Made by a program: the position numbers and the translations under genes
Notes under the pieces: generated by a model
What the model was told of the DNA's origin: nothing
The model's database searches: none
The model's input: the letters and a program-made list of their open reading frames with translations, nothing else
Shown: in pieces, positions 56,421 through 64,000 of the stretch
How the letters are laid out: each line of letters begins with the position of its first letter
Position numbering within the stretch: the stretch's first letter is position 1
Assembly: GCA_018672315.1 (NCBI GenBank)
Contig: CP076053.1
Location: 1,041,827 to 1,105,826, forward strand
Length of the DNA stretch: 64,000 bases
Reading direction: 5' to 3'
Source of the DNA: Nocardioidaceae bacterium
GTDB lineage: Bacteria; Actinomycetota; Actinomycetes; Propionibacteriales; Nocardioidaceae

Positions 56421-57164
56421 GTGCCCGAGGTGAACCCCGTCTTCCCCCGCGCCTGGGTCGAGTTCGACGACCCGGCCGATGCGTCCCAGCGCCTGCGCTG
56501 CGACCTGACCTGGCTGACATCCGCCTACACCTGCATCTTCGGCGCCGGCTGCGAGGGCATCTATGCCTCCCGCCCGGACGTCGGGTGCTGCGCGCTCGGT
56601 GCGCACTTCGCCGACGAGGCCGACGAGGAGCGCGTCGCGGCGTCCGTCGCCGAGCTCACCGCCGAGGACTGGCAGCACCGTGACGTCGGCGTACGCGAGG
56701 GGTGGGTGCGCACCGACGAGGACGGCGACCGCGCGACCGCCGTGGTCGACGGCGCGTGCGTGTTCGCCAACCGTCCCGGGTTCGCCGGCGGCGCAGGCTG
56801 CGCCCTGCACGCGCTCGCCCTCCGGACCGGCCGTGAGCCGCTCGAGACGAAGCCCGACGTGTGCTGGCAGCTCCCGATCCGGCGCGACTTCCGCGAGGTC
56901 GAGCCGGCCGACGGCGAGGCGTACACCGAGGTGACGATCACCGAGTACCAGCGCCGCGACTGGGGGCCCGGGGGCCACGAGTTCGACTGGTACTGCACCG
57001 GCAACACCGAGGCGCACGTCGCGCCGGAGCCGCTCTACCTCACCCACGCCGCCGAGCTCACCGAGCTGATGGGGGCGCAGGCGTACGCCGTGCTCGTCGA
57101 CCTCGCCGACGCCCACGTGCGCTCGCGCTCGGCGCTCGCGCTGCACCCGGCCTCACCCCGCTGA
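56421..57164 (+). CDS. Conserved Cys-rich protein of unknown function
   Basis: Protein of 247 aa, not assigned to a family with confidence. Cysteines cluster in [38 protein letters not shown] and WYCTGN, reminiscent of metal-cluster or zinc-binding proteins of the CxxC-repeat type. The sequence otherwise contains Trp/Asp-rich stretches ([33 protein letters not shown]). It has no signal peptide or TM segment, so it should be cytoplasmic. It is transcribed divergently from ppx/gppA at very close range, with leaderless architecture. A hairpin terminator follows. Function unknown. Confidence 0.75.
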   Translation: MPEVNPVFPRAWVEFDDPADASQRLRCDLTWLTSAYTCIFGAGCEGIYASRPDVGCCALGAHFADEADEERVAASVAELTAEDWQHRDVGVREGWVRTDEDGDRATAVVDGACVFANRPGFAGGAGCALHALALRTGREPLETKPDVCWQLPIRRDFREVEPADGEAYTEVTITEYQRRDWGPGGHEFDWYCTGNTEAHVAPEPLYLTHAAELTELMGAQAYAVLVDLADAHVRSRSALALHPASPR

Positions 57165-57176
57165 GCCGGGCGTACG

Positions 57177-57199
57177 GGCCGCCGCGCCAGGGGGCGGCC
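57177..57199 (+). terminator. Hairpin terminator after the Cys-rich protein gene
   Basis: GGCCGCC (57177-57183) pairs with GGCGGCC (57193-57199) across a 9-nt loop and is followed a few bases later by CTCTTT, a short pyrimidine tract. Confidence 0.55.
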
Positions 57200-57278
57200 G
57201 CCCTCTTTACCTCACCGACGGCGCCGCTGTCATGACCCCGGTGGTCGATTCCACAAGTAGTCGGGTGAGAATGGCGAC

Positions 57279-57917
57279 ATGCGCCTGGACCACCTCTCCT
57301 TCGCAGCAGGACCCGACGGCCTCGACAGCACCGCCGCCCGACTCGGCGACCTGCTGGGCGCGACCTTCGTCGACGGCGGCATCCACCCCCGCTTCGGCAC
57401 CGTGAACCGGGTGCTCAGCCTCGGTGGCGGCCAGTACCTCGAGGTCGTCGGCGTGCTCGACCACCCCGCGAGCGACAAGGCCCCGTTCGGTCAGGCCGTC
57501 CGCGCACGCAGCGAGGCCGGCGGTGGCTGGCTCGGCTGGGTCATCGCGGTCGACGACCTCACCGAGGTCGAGCAGCGTCTCGGCCGCGACGCGGTCAACG
57601 GCAACCGGCACCGCCCCGACGGCACGGAGCTGCTGTGGCGCCAGATCGGCGTGAAGGGCCTGCAGTCCGACCCGCAGCTGCCGTTCTTCGTCGAGTGGAT
57701 CAGCCCGGAGTCCGAGCACCCCTCCCGCATGGCTGAAACCGACGTGACGCTGTGCTGCCTCGAGATCGCCGGCGACCCCGGCCGGGTCAGCGACTGGCTC
57801 GGCCGCTCGGTCAGCGACCCGCTGGGCAGCATGGAGGTCGACTGGGTGGCACCCAACGGCACCCCGGGCATCGTCGCGGCGAAGTTCCACACCCCGCTCG
57901 GCCCGGTGCGCATCTGA
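57279..57917 (+). CDS. VOC/glyoxalase-like domain protein
   Basis: Protein of 212 aa with a glyoxalase-like fold: MRLDHLSFAAG at the N-terminus, where the histidine is a typical metal ligand, GGIHPRFGTVNRVLSLGGGQYLEVVG, and a second half beginning VTLCCLEIAG. It matches the VOC-like_3 type found in actinobacteria. The reaction is unknown. ATG 57279 has no ribosome site and lies 6 nt after GAGAAT, a weaker candidate -10 box. The stop is followed directly by the methyltransferase frame. Confidence 0.82.
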   Translation: MRLDHLSFAAGPDGLDSTAARLGDLLGATFVDGGIHPRFGTVNRVLSLGGGQYLEVVGVLDHPASDKAPFGQAVRARSEAGGGWLGWVIAVDDLTEVEQRLGRDAVNGNRHRPDGTELLWRQIGVKGLQSDPQLPFFVEWISPESEHPSRMAETDVTLCCLEIAGDPGRVSDWLGRSVSDPLGSMEVDWVAPNGTPGIVAAKFHTPLGPVRI

Positions 57918-57988
57918 GCGAGCGCAGCTCCGCCGGCCCCCGGGACCACCTGCCCGACCGGCTGCCCGCCGGGGTCGCCGCGGGAGCG

Positions 57989-58666
57989 GTGCCGAGCCCC
58001 AACATCTGGCAGCACCCGGCCACGTACGAGCTCGAGAACGCTGCCGTCGACCCCGACCGGGCACTCGAGACGGCCATGACCGAGGTGGCCGACTGGACCG
58101 GTCTCGACGTGCTCGACGTCGGCTGCGGCACGGGGTTCCACCTGCCCCGCTGGGCCGAGCGTGCCCGGACGGTGACCGGCGTCGAGCCGCACCCCGACCT
58201 CGCCGCGATGGCGACCCGGCGCACGCGGCGCCTCGACACCGTGACGGTGCTCCTCGGCAGTGCGACCGAGCTGCCCCTGGCCGATGCCTGCGTCGACTGG
58301 GTGCAGGCGCGGTGGGCCTACTTCTTCGGTCCCGGGTGCGAACCGGGGCTGGCCGAGCTGCAGCGGGTCGTACGCCCCGGCGGCCACGCCTTCGTCGTCG
58401 ACAACGACCCGCTGCGACCCTCGACGTTCTCGGACTGGTTCCGCCGCGGGTACCCCCGGCACGACGCGGCCGCCGTCCACGACTTCTGGACGCGGCAGGG
58501 GTGGCAGCACGTGCCCGTCGACATCCGCTGGCGGTTCGAGGAGCGGGCCGACCTCGAGGCCGTGACAGGCATCGAGCTGCCGTCCGACGTCGCCGAGCAG
58601 GTGCTCGCCGAGCACGAGGGTCTCGAGGTCGACTACGCCGTCGCGCTCTGGTGGCGCCGCTTCTGA
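57989..58666 (+). CDS. Class I SAM-dependent methyltransferase
   Basis: Methyltransferase of about 225 aa. The SAM loop VLDVGCGTGFHLPRWA is near residues 38-53, followed by VTGVEPHPDL and LPLADACVDWVQARWAYFF; the conserved late block is LAELQRVVRPGGHAFVVDND. The start is uncertain. GTG 57989 (VPSPNIWQHP) is the first conventional codon that makes sense, but the frame is open back to the VOC stop, where a CTG overlaps it. Probably co-transcribed with the VOC gene. Substrate unknown. Confidence 0.82.
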   Translation: MPSPNIWQHPATYELENAAVDPDRALETAMTEVADWTGLDVLDVGCGTGFHLPRWAERARTVTGVEPHPDLAAMATRRTRRLDTVTVLLGSATELPLADACVDWVQARWAYFFGPGCEPGLAELQRVVRPGGHAFVVDNDPLRPSTFSDWFRRGYPRHDAAAVHDFWTRQGWQHVPVDIRWRFEERADLEAVTGIELPSDVAEQVLAEHEGLEVDYAVALWWRRF

Positions 58667-58692
58667 CCCGACCGCGCCCGACCGGGGCCGAC

Positions 58693-59769
58693 TCAGCCGC
58701 CGGAGGAGCCCCGCACCACGAGCGTGGGCTCGAGCAGCACGCCGCCGTCGGGCTGGGCGGGCCCCGTGACGTCGGGGTCGAGCAACCTGGCGAGTGCCTC
58801 CACGAGCGCGACGGCGACGAGCTCCAGGGGTTGACGCACCGTCGTCAGCCCTCCGGGGAGCAGCTGGGCGCTCTGGGAGTCGTCGAAGCCGGTCACCGCG
58901 AGGTCGCGCCCGGGGGTGAGCCCGCGCTCGTACAACGCCTGCACGACCCCCAGGGCCACGGTGTCGCTCACGGCCACCACGGCCTCGGGCCGCTCGTGCG
59001 CGGGCAGGTCGAGCAGCCGTCGCGTGGTCTCGCGACCGCCGGCGACCGTCGGGTCGGCGCGCAGCTCCAGGCCGGCGACGTCGAGCCCGGCGGACTCCAT
59101 GGCGCCACGCCAGCCCTCGCGGCGGTCCGCGGTGATGCGGGACCCGGGTTCGAGGTCCATCCAGGCGACGCGTCGGTGTCCGCGCTCGATCAGGTGGGCG
59201 GTGGCGGCCCTGGTGCCGGCCGCCCCGTCGACGTCGACCCAGGGGTGCGTCGCGGTCGGTTCGTCCCAGGGGCGACCGAAGGCGACGAACGGTGCGCGCT
59301 GCCCCTCCAGCCAGGGCGCCTGCGGGTTGCCGCGGTAGGTGTCGGTCAGCACGAACGCGTCGACCGCCCCCGTGCGCCACAGCTCGGCGTAGCCCGCGAC
59401 GGCCTCCTCCTCGCCCGGGTGCTCGCCGTCGGGCGGCGTACGCCCCGAGAACAGCAGCACGTGCAGGCCGGCGTCGGCACTGCGGTCGACCAGGGTGTGC
59501 ACGAACCGGTCGAGGAGGGCGTCCGCGGTGTGCTCGGGTCCCGGCTCGAAGCGCATGCCGACCAGCCGGGCCCGGCGCGTACGCAGGTTGCGGGCGGCAC
59601 GGTTCGGGGCGTAGCCCACTTCGCTGATCACCTGCTGCACGCGCGCGAGCGTCTCCGGACGCAGCAGGTCCGGTGAGTTCAGGGCGTTGCTCACGGTCTG
59701 CCGCGAGACCCCGGCGAGGCGCGCGACCGTCGCCAGCGTCGGGGTGCTCTGCGTGCGGTGCTCCGACAC
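58693..59769 (-). CDS. LacI-family transcriptional regulator
   Basis: DNA-binding repressor of 358 aa. The N-terminal LacI helix-turn-helix is LATVARLAGVSRQTVSNALN (about residues 11-30), with the hinge region RVQQVISEVGYAPNRAARNLR. A periplasmic-binding-protein-like sensor domain follows (VAVSDTVALGVVQALYERG, VTGFDDSQSAQLLPGGLTTVRQP). GTG 59769 was chosen because GGAGGG lies 6 nt upstream; an ATG at 59817 is in frame. The flanking genes give no clear target operon, so the effector sugar is unknown. Confidence 0.9.
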   Translation of the reverse strand: MSEHRTQSTPTLATVARLAGVSRQTVSNALNSPDLLRPETLARVQQVISEVGYAPNRAARNLRTRRARLVGMRFEPGPEHTADALLDRFVHTLVDRSADAGLHVLLFSGRTPPDGEHPGEEEAVAGYAELWRTGAVDAFVLTDTYRGNPQAPWLEGQRAPFVAFGRPWDEPTATHPWVDVDGAAGTRAATAHLIERGHRRVAWMDLEPGSRITADRREGWRGAMESAGLDVAGLELRADPTVAGGRETTRRLLDLPAHERPEAVVAVSDTVALGVVQALYERGLTPGRDLAVTGFDDSQSAQLLPGGLTTVRQPLELVAVALVEALARLLDPDVTGPAQPDGGVLLEPTLVVRGSSGG

Positions 59770-59886
59770 TGCCGCCCCTCCGCTCGATGCCTCCTTGAAC
59801 GATCCAATCACCCTCATGGTCCGGCGTCCGTCCTCGCTGGTCAAGCGGGCGTCCGGGGGCGACCCGGGACCGTCGGTGGTCGCGGC

Positions 59887-59892
59887 TAGCGT
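59887..59892 (+). promoter_or_regulatory. -10 box for leaderless radA
   Basis: TAGCGT, 6 nt before ATG 59899, with no ribosome site. Confidence 0.6.
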
Positions 59893-59898
59893 CGGCAC

Positions 59899-61314
59899 AT
59901 GGCCAAGACCCACACGACGTACGCCTGCGAGGCCTGCGGTGCCCACGCCCCCCGATGGGTCGGGCGCTGCAACCGGTGCAAGGAGTTCGGCACGGTCGTC
60001 GAGCTCGCTCCGGCCGGGGGCACCGCCAAGGCCGCGGGCACGCGCACCGCGCTCGCCGGCACCCGCCCGGCCCGGGCGGCGCGGGCGGTCGCCGACGTCG
60101 ACGCCAGCGGGTCCCCTCGGCGGCTGCCGACCGGGGTCGGTGAGTTCGACCGGGTCCTCGGCGGCGGTCTCGTCCCCGGCCAGGTGCTGCTGCTCGCGGG
60201 CGAGCCCGGTGCCGGCAAGTCGACGTTGCTGCTGATGGTCGCCGACGCCGTGGCACGAGCCTCGGGGCGCACGGTCCTCTACTGCTCGGGCGAGGAGTCG
60301 GTGCACCAGATCGCCGTGCGCGCCCGACGCGTGGGGGCGCTGCACGAGCGGCTGCTGGTCTCCGACGACACCGATCTCGGTGCGGTGCTCGGGCACGTCG
60401 AGACCCACGCCGACGACCTGGCGCTGCTGATCGTCGACTCGGTGCAGACGATCGCGAGCCCCGAGGTGGAGGGGCGCGCCGGCGGCGTCGCGCAGGTGAT
60501 GGAGGTCGCCCAGGTGCTGGTGCGCAACGCCAAGCAGCGGGGGCTGCCCACCTGCCTGGTCGGTCAGGTCACCAAGGAGTCGACCGTCGCCGGTCCCCGC
60601 GCGCTGGAGCACACGGTCGACACCACGCTGTCGATGGAGGGCGACCCCCACACGGCGTTGCGTCTGCTTCGAGCGGTGAAGAACCGCTACGGCCCCGCCG
60701 ACGAGGTCGCCTGCTTCGAGCAGGCCGACGACGGCCTGCGCGAGATCCCCGACCCCTCGGCGCTCTTCCGTGGCCAGCGCGACGCCCCCGTCCCGGGCAC
60801 GTGCGTGACGGTCACCGTCGAGGGACGTCGTCCCCTGCTGGCCGAGGTGCAGTGCCTGGTGGTCCCCTCGTCCCTGCCGTCCCCGCGTCGAGCGGTCTCC
60901 GGTCTGGACTCCGCCCGCGTCGCGATGCTCACCGCCGTCACCGAGCGCCACGGGCGGTTGCCGCTGAAGGAGAGCGACCTCTTCGCGGCCACCGTCGGCG
61001 GCATCAAGCTGCGCGACCCCGGTTCCGACCTCGCGGTGTGCCTCGCGCTCGCTTCCGCGATCACCGACAGGCCGCTGCCGGCGGACGTCGCGGCGATCGG
61101 CGAGGTCACGCTCTCCGGTGAGGTGCGTCCCGTGCCCGGAATGACCTCCCGGGTCGCCGAGGCAGCACGGTTGGGCTACGGCACCGTGATCGTCCCGCCG
61201 GGCACCGAGCAGCGCCCGACCCGCGGCGGGGGCGGCGCGCACCGCGTGCGCCTCGTCGAGGCCGCCTCGCTCGGCGAGGCGTTGCGAGTGCTCCCCCGCC
61301 GCGAGAACTCCTAG
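59899..61314 (+). CDS. radA: RadA/Sms DNA repair helicase
   Basis: RecA-like branch-migration ATPase of homologous recombination, 471 aa. The N-terminal zinc finger is CEACGAHAPRWVGRCNRC. Walker A is GEPGAGKSTLLLMV near residues 95-108. The RadA-specific KNRYG motif occurs in AVKNRYGPADEV, and the C-terminal Lon-like domain contains ESDLFAATVGG and ITDRPLP. It precedes disA by 32 nt. RadA and DisA are functionally linked in Bacillus and mycobacteria, where RadA inhibits c-di-AMP synthesis by DisA. Confidence 0.97.
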   Translation: MAKTHTTYACEACGAHAPRWVGRCNRCKEFGTVVELAPAGGTAKAAGTRTALAGTRPARAARAVADVDASGSPRRLPTGVGEFDRVLGGGLVPGQVLLLAGEPGAGKSTLLLMVADAVARASGRTVLYCSGEESVHQIAVRARRVGALHERLLVSDDTDLGAVLGHVETHADDLALLIVDSVQTIASPEVEGRAGGVAQVMEVAQVLVRNAKQRGLPTCLVGQVTKESTVAGPRALEHTVDTTLSMEGDPHTALRLLRAVKNRYGPADEVACFEQADDGLREIPDPSALFRGQRDAPVPGTCVTVTVEGRRPLLAEVQCLVVPSSLPSPRRAVSGLDSARVAMLTAVTERHGRLPLKESDLFAATVGGIKLRDPGSDLAVCLALASAITDRPLPADVAAIGEVTLSGEVRPVPGMTSRVAEAARLGYGTVIVPPGTEQRPTRGGGGAHRVRLVEAASLGEALRVLPRRENS

Positions 61315-61346
61315 ACTGACGCCGGTCCAGCGGAGAGGAGACGCGT

Positions 61347-62408
61347 GTGCCGGCCGACGACACGCTCGCCGACGTGCTCGCACGCATCGCGCCGGGCACG
61401 AGCCTCCGTGACGGCCTCGAGCGGATCCTGCGCGGGCGCACCGGCGCCCTGATCGTCCTCGGGCACGACGAGGTCGTGGACGACCTGTCGACCGGCGGGT
61501 TCGAGATCGACGTGCCCTTCACACCCACGGCGCTGCGCGAGCTGGCCAAGATGGACGGCGCGATCGTCCTCGCCCCGGCTGAGGGGCGCATCGTGCGGGC
61601 CGCGACCCACCTGATGCCCGACCAGCGCATCGGCTCGAGCGAGACCGGCACACGGCACCGCACCGCCGACCGCGTCGCCCAGCAGACCGGCTTCCCCGTG
61701 GTGACCGTGTCGCAGTCCATGCAGCTCATCGCCGTGTACGTCGAGGGCCGGCGTCACGTCGTCGAGGGCAGTGAGCAGGTGCTCGCCCGCGCCAACCAGG
61801 CCGTCGCGACGCTCGAGCGCTACCGCACCCGGCTCGACGAGGTCACCGCCGGTCTCTCCGCCCTGGAGATCGAGGACCTCGTGACCGTGCGCGACGTCGC
61901 CGTCGTGGCCCAGCGGCAGGAGATGGTCACGCGCATCGCCCGCGAGGTGGAGAACCACGTACGCGAGCTCGGCACCGACGGCCGTCTGCTGTCGCTGCAG
62001 CTCGACGAGCTCGTCAGCGGGGTCATGGAGGAGCGTGCCCTCGTGGTGCGCGACTACCGGCCCGACGACGCGCCTGTCGAGCCCACGGAGACCCTGGAGT
62101 CCCTGGAGTCCCTCGCGGCCAGCGACCTCGTCGACGTCGGCGCCGTGGCCCGGGCGCTCGGCATCGGTGACGCCTCCCGCCTCGACCACCCGCTCTCGGC
62201 GCGCGGCTACCGTCTGCTCGCCCGGGTGCCTCGCCTGCCCGCCGCCGTGGTCAGCCGGCTGGTCGAGCAGTTCGGCACGCTGCAGGACCTGCTCACCGCG
62301 AGCACCGAGCAGCTGCTGGGCGTCGACGGCGTCGGCGAGCAGCGCGCCCGGTCGGTGCGTGAGGGCCTCTCGCGCCTGGCCGAGAGCAGCATCCTCGACC
62401 GCTACTGA
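61347..62408 (+). CDS. disA: DisA: diadenylate cyclase, DNA integrity scanner
   Basis: Octameric c-di-AMP synthase that scans DNA for branched structures; 353 aa. The DAC domain (about 10-150) has the catalytic DGA (KMDGAIVLA) and RHR (GTRHRTADRVA) motifs. A helical linker follows, then the C-terminal HhH DNA-binding domain with LVEQFGTLQDLLTAS and LLGVDGVGEQRARSV. It starts at GTG 61347 with GAGAGGAG upstream. A TAGACT box at 61313-61318 could provide its own promoter inside the end of radA. Confidence 0.97.
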   Translation: MPADDTLADVLARIAPGTSLRDGLERILRGRTGALIVLGHDEVVDDLSTGGFEIDVPFTPTALRELAKMDGAIVLAPAEGRIVRAATHLMPDQRIGSSETGTRHRTADRVAQQTGFPVVTVSQSMQLIAVYVEGRRHVVEGSEQVLARANQAVATLERYRTRLDEVTAGLSALEIEDLVTVRDVAVVAQRQEMVTRIAREVENHVRELGTDGRLLSLQLDELVSGVMEERALVVRDYRPDDAPVEPTETLESLESLAASDLVDVGAVARALGIGDASRLDHPLSARGYRLLARVPRLPAAVVSRLVEQFGTLQDLLTASTEQLLGVDGVGEQRARSVREGLSRLAESSILDRY

Positions 62409-62417
62409 GTCGGGCCC

Positions 62418-63290
62418 TCAGTCGCCGGCGCGACCGGAGGACTCCGTACGCCCCTCCGGGTCGCCCTGGGTCTGCGCCTCGGCCTGTGAGGACTCCTCGG
62501 CGTCCCGCCGCGGCTTCGGCTGCAGCGTCTTGGTCTCGACCGTCGCCGGGGCGAGGGTGAGCTCGAACTGCTGGTCCCAGGGCTCCCCGCCCTCTGCTGC
62601 CACGAGCACGTGGTACCAGCCGGGGTAGGCGAAGTCGGCCGCGCGGGAGCAGTCGACGTCGCTGCGGCGGCTGTTCCACGTGAAGGTCACCTGGGAGGTG
62701 CGGCCGGGCACGAGCACGAGCTCCTCCTCGGGCAGCTGGCCGGGGCACTGGACGGAGGTCCACACGCGGTCGTCGCCGGAGGTGATGTCCAGGGCGACCG
62801 TCGAGGCGGAGAAGGTCCACGAGCACGGCTCCGCGCCAAGGGTCACCACGTCGAGCGGGACCTCGATGTCGGTGGCCGCGAACGCGTCCTGAACCCGCGA
62901 GCTGATGCGAACGGCACGCGGCTCGCACGCACCCTGCGGCGTCGGGGGCAGGGCAGCGGCCGCCTCGGCCTGGGCGGCCTCGCGCCGGGCGGCTCGGCGT
63001 GCCTCGCGGCGTTCCTTCCTGGTCTGCGGCGCCGTCGTTGCGCTGGACGTCGCACCTGGTGAGGGGGCAGGTGTCGCCGTGGGGGCGGCTCCGGGGCCCT
63101 GGGGTCCACCAGTGGGCTCTCCTGCCACCTGCCGCGCCGCGACCGGGCCACCGCTGTCGGTGCCGAGCAGGGCGGTCAGTCCCAGCACCACGAGCGCCGA
63201 GACGAGTGCCACCACGACGAACGCGACACCGCGGCGTACCCAGTAGACGCGGGAGGGAAGGCGTCCTCGGGGGCTGGTCAGCGAACTCAC
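62418..63290 (-). CDS. Membrane-anchored protein of unknown function
   Basis: Protein of 290 aa with one TM segment near residues 20-43 (VAFVVVALVSALVVLGLTAL). A Pro/Ala/Thr-rich linker leads into a basic helix (RKERREARRAARREAAQA). An external domain (about 115-245) with paired cysteines (GACEPRAV, EPCSWTF, VQCPGQL, VDCSRAADF) resembles an immunoglobulin-like beta fold. The tail is acidic. It starts at GTG 63290, 6 nt after a TAGCGT box. The gene converges with disA and is divergent from mutY. Function unknown. Confidence 0.8.
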   Translation of the reverse strand: MSSLTSPRGRLPSRVYWVRRGVAFVVVALVSALVVLGLTALLGTDSGGPVAARQVAGEPTGGPQGPGAAPTATPAPSPGATSSATTAPQTRKERREARRAARREAAQAEAAAALPPTPQGACEPRAVRISSRVQDAFAATDIEVPLDVVTLGAEPCSWTFSASTVALDITSGDDRVWTSVQCPGQLPEEELVLVPGRTSQVTFTWNSRRSDVDCSRAADFAYPGWYHVLVAAEGGEPWDQQFELTLAPATVETKTLQPKPRRDAEESSQAEAQTQGDPEGRTESSGRAGD

Positions 63291-63296
63291 GCACCA

Positions 63297-63302
63297 ACGC
63301 TA
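63297..63302 (-). promoter_or_regulatory. -10 box for leaderless membrane-anchored protein gene
   Basis: TAGCGT on the minus strand, 6 nt before GTG 63290. Confidence 0.6.
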
Positions 63303-63384
63303 GGTGCCACGAGCCGCACAGCGGGTCAGGCGCACCGGCAGGACCGCAGCCGGTGCCGCCGCGCGCGGCTGGGATGCTCGGCAG

Positions 63385-64000
63385 GTGACCTCCGTCGTGC
63401 CTCCCGAGCCCCCACAGCCCGAGGACCTGCACGAACCGATCCTGGCCTGGTACGCCCAGCACGCCCGGGAGCTGCCCTGGCGGGGGCAGGACGCCTCTGC
63501 GTGGTCGGTCCTCGTCTCGGAGCTGATGCTGCAGCAGACACCGGTGTCCCGGGTGCTGCCGGTGCACACCGCGTGGCTCGCCCGGTGGCCGGCACCGGCG
63601 GACCTGGCCGCCGAGCCGGCGGGCGAGGCGGTCCGCGCCTGGGGCCGGCTGGGCTACCCGCGACGGGCGTTGCGGCTGCATGCGGCGGCGGCCGCGCTCG
63701 TCGAGCGGCACGGGGGCGAGGTGCCGGCCTCGTACGAGGAGCTGATCGCCCTGCCGGGCGTCGGGGACTACACCGCCGCGGCCGTCGCCTCCTTCGCCTT
63801 CGGGCGCCGTCACGTCGTGCTCGACACGAACGTACGACGGGTGCTGGCCCGTGCCGTCGGCGGCGAGGCCCTCCCGCGCCCCTCGGTGAACCGCGCCGAA
63901 CGCGACCGCGCGACCGCCTACCTGCCCGCCGCCGCGCTCGGCGACCAGGTCTCGGCGACCTGGGCCGTGGCGACGATGGAGCTCGGCGCCCTCGTCTGCA
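63385..64000 (+). CDS. mutY: A/G-specific adenine glycosylase MutY, 3' truncated by window edge
   Basis: DNA glycosylase removing adenine opposite 8-oxoguanine. Only the first 205 codons are in the window. PWRGQDASAWSVLVSELMLQQTPVSRV near residues 32-58 holds the catalytic glutamate region. GVGDYTAAAVASFAFG is the HhH motif, followed by VVLDTNVRRVLAR with the catalytic aspartate. The four-cysteine iron-sulfur site would lie beyond the edge. The start is GTG 63385 (63397 is an in-frame alternative). It lies near radA-disA, giving a DNA-repair neighbourhood. Confidence 0.93.
   Translation, partial: MTSVVPPEPPQPEDLHEPILAWYAQHARELPWRGQDASAWSVLVSELMLQQTPVSRVLPVHTAWLARWPAPADLAAEPAGEAVRAWGRLGYPRRALRLHAAAAALVERHGGEVPASYEELIALPGVGDYTAAAVASFAFGRRHVVLDTNVRRVLARAVGGEALPRPSVNRAERDRATAYLPAAALGDQVSATWAVATMELGALVC

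Noticed and set aside
57752-57988. Start of the 57989 methyltransferase at ATG 57752
   Set aside because: That ATG lies inside the VOC gene in another frame, and the translated extension lacks family similarity.
59795-59807. Possible LacI-family operator TTGAACGATCCAA upstream of the LacI gene
   Set aside because: The half-sites match at only four of six positions and the centre does not fit the usual even palindrome, so it is too weak to call.

Overview
The window is a high-GC (about 70% by eye) actinobacterial chromosome segment carrying mostly core genes on both strands. I infer a Nocardioidaceae-like organism (Nocardioides or a close relative). The grounds are: mscR, which points to mycothiol; a GroEL with a His-rich tail under CIRCE control; a BldN-type sigma factor; the small ribosomal protein bS22; very frequent GCGTACGC-type codon pairs; frequent GTG starts with 4-nt GTGA overlaps; and many start codons lying 6-8 nt after a TAnnnT box, the arrangement of leaderless mRNAs. 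No tRNA, rRNA, CRISPR array or insertion sequence was seen. No gap between genes exceeds 300 bases.

Layout. 0-0.7 kb: 3' part of a DUF559-type gene. 0.8-3.1 kb: groES-groEL with a CIRCE-controlled promoter and a strong terminator. 3.1-10.0 kb: the most distinctive region, a mycosporine-like amino acid (MAA) locus read leftwards: a degenerate HAD protein, mysA, mysB, a TauD-type dioxygenase, mysC, mysD and a second O-methyltransferase. An 11-bp tandem repeat lies upstream of it. 10.3-15.9 kb: THUMP-like methyltransferase, secreted coiled-coil protein, NagZ, and the mscR/metallo-hydrolase pair for mycothiol-dependent formaldehyde/NO detoxification. 16-23.4 kb: t6A genes tsaD-rimI-tsaB-tsaE (TsaE fused to a GNAT domain), then alpha/beta hydrolase, alr and nnr. 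23.6-24.4 kb: a DUF559 gene flanked by repeats. 24.4-31.7 kb: acpS, glmS, coaA, zwf, glmM, rpsI, rplM.

32-39 kb: gltA, a NYN-domain protein, a small membrane protein, an RsmC-like methyltransferase with an overlapping small ORF, catalase katE and a formaldehyde-dehydrogenase-like zinc enzyme. 39.3-44.3 kb: heme operon hemA-hemC-hemD-hemB with an iron-box-like palindrome over its promoter. 44.6-48.4 kb: glutaredoxin-like protein, HAD-IB phosphatase, bldN-like ECF sigma factor and rsbN-like anti-sigma gene with a sigma-BldN-like promoter. 48.5-56.4 kb: acyltransferase, SDR epimerase, bS22, BldC-like regulator, acuC, proC, proline dehydrogenase, TIM-barrel isomerase and Ppx/GppA. 56.4-64 kb: Cys-rich protein, VOC protein, methyltransferase, LacI regulator, radA, disA, membrane-anchored protein and the start of mutY.

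How they work together. The MAA genes should convert sedoheptulose 7-phosphate to 4-deoxygadusol (MysA, MysB), attach glycine (MysC), then add a second amino acid (MysD); the TauD-type oxygenase is a candidate for further tailoring. The t6A, heme, amino-sugar (glmM/glmS), BldN/RsbN and RadA/DisA sets are each functionally coherent. The MAA operon appears inserted into an otherwise ordinary tsaD-to-groES neighbourhood.
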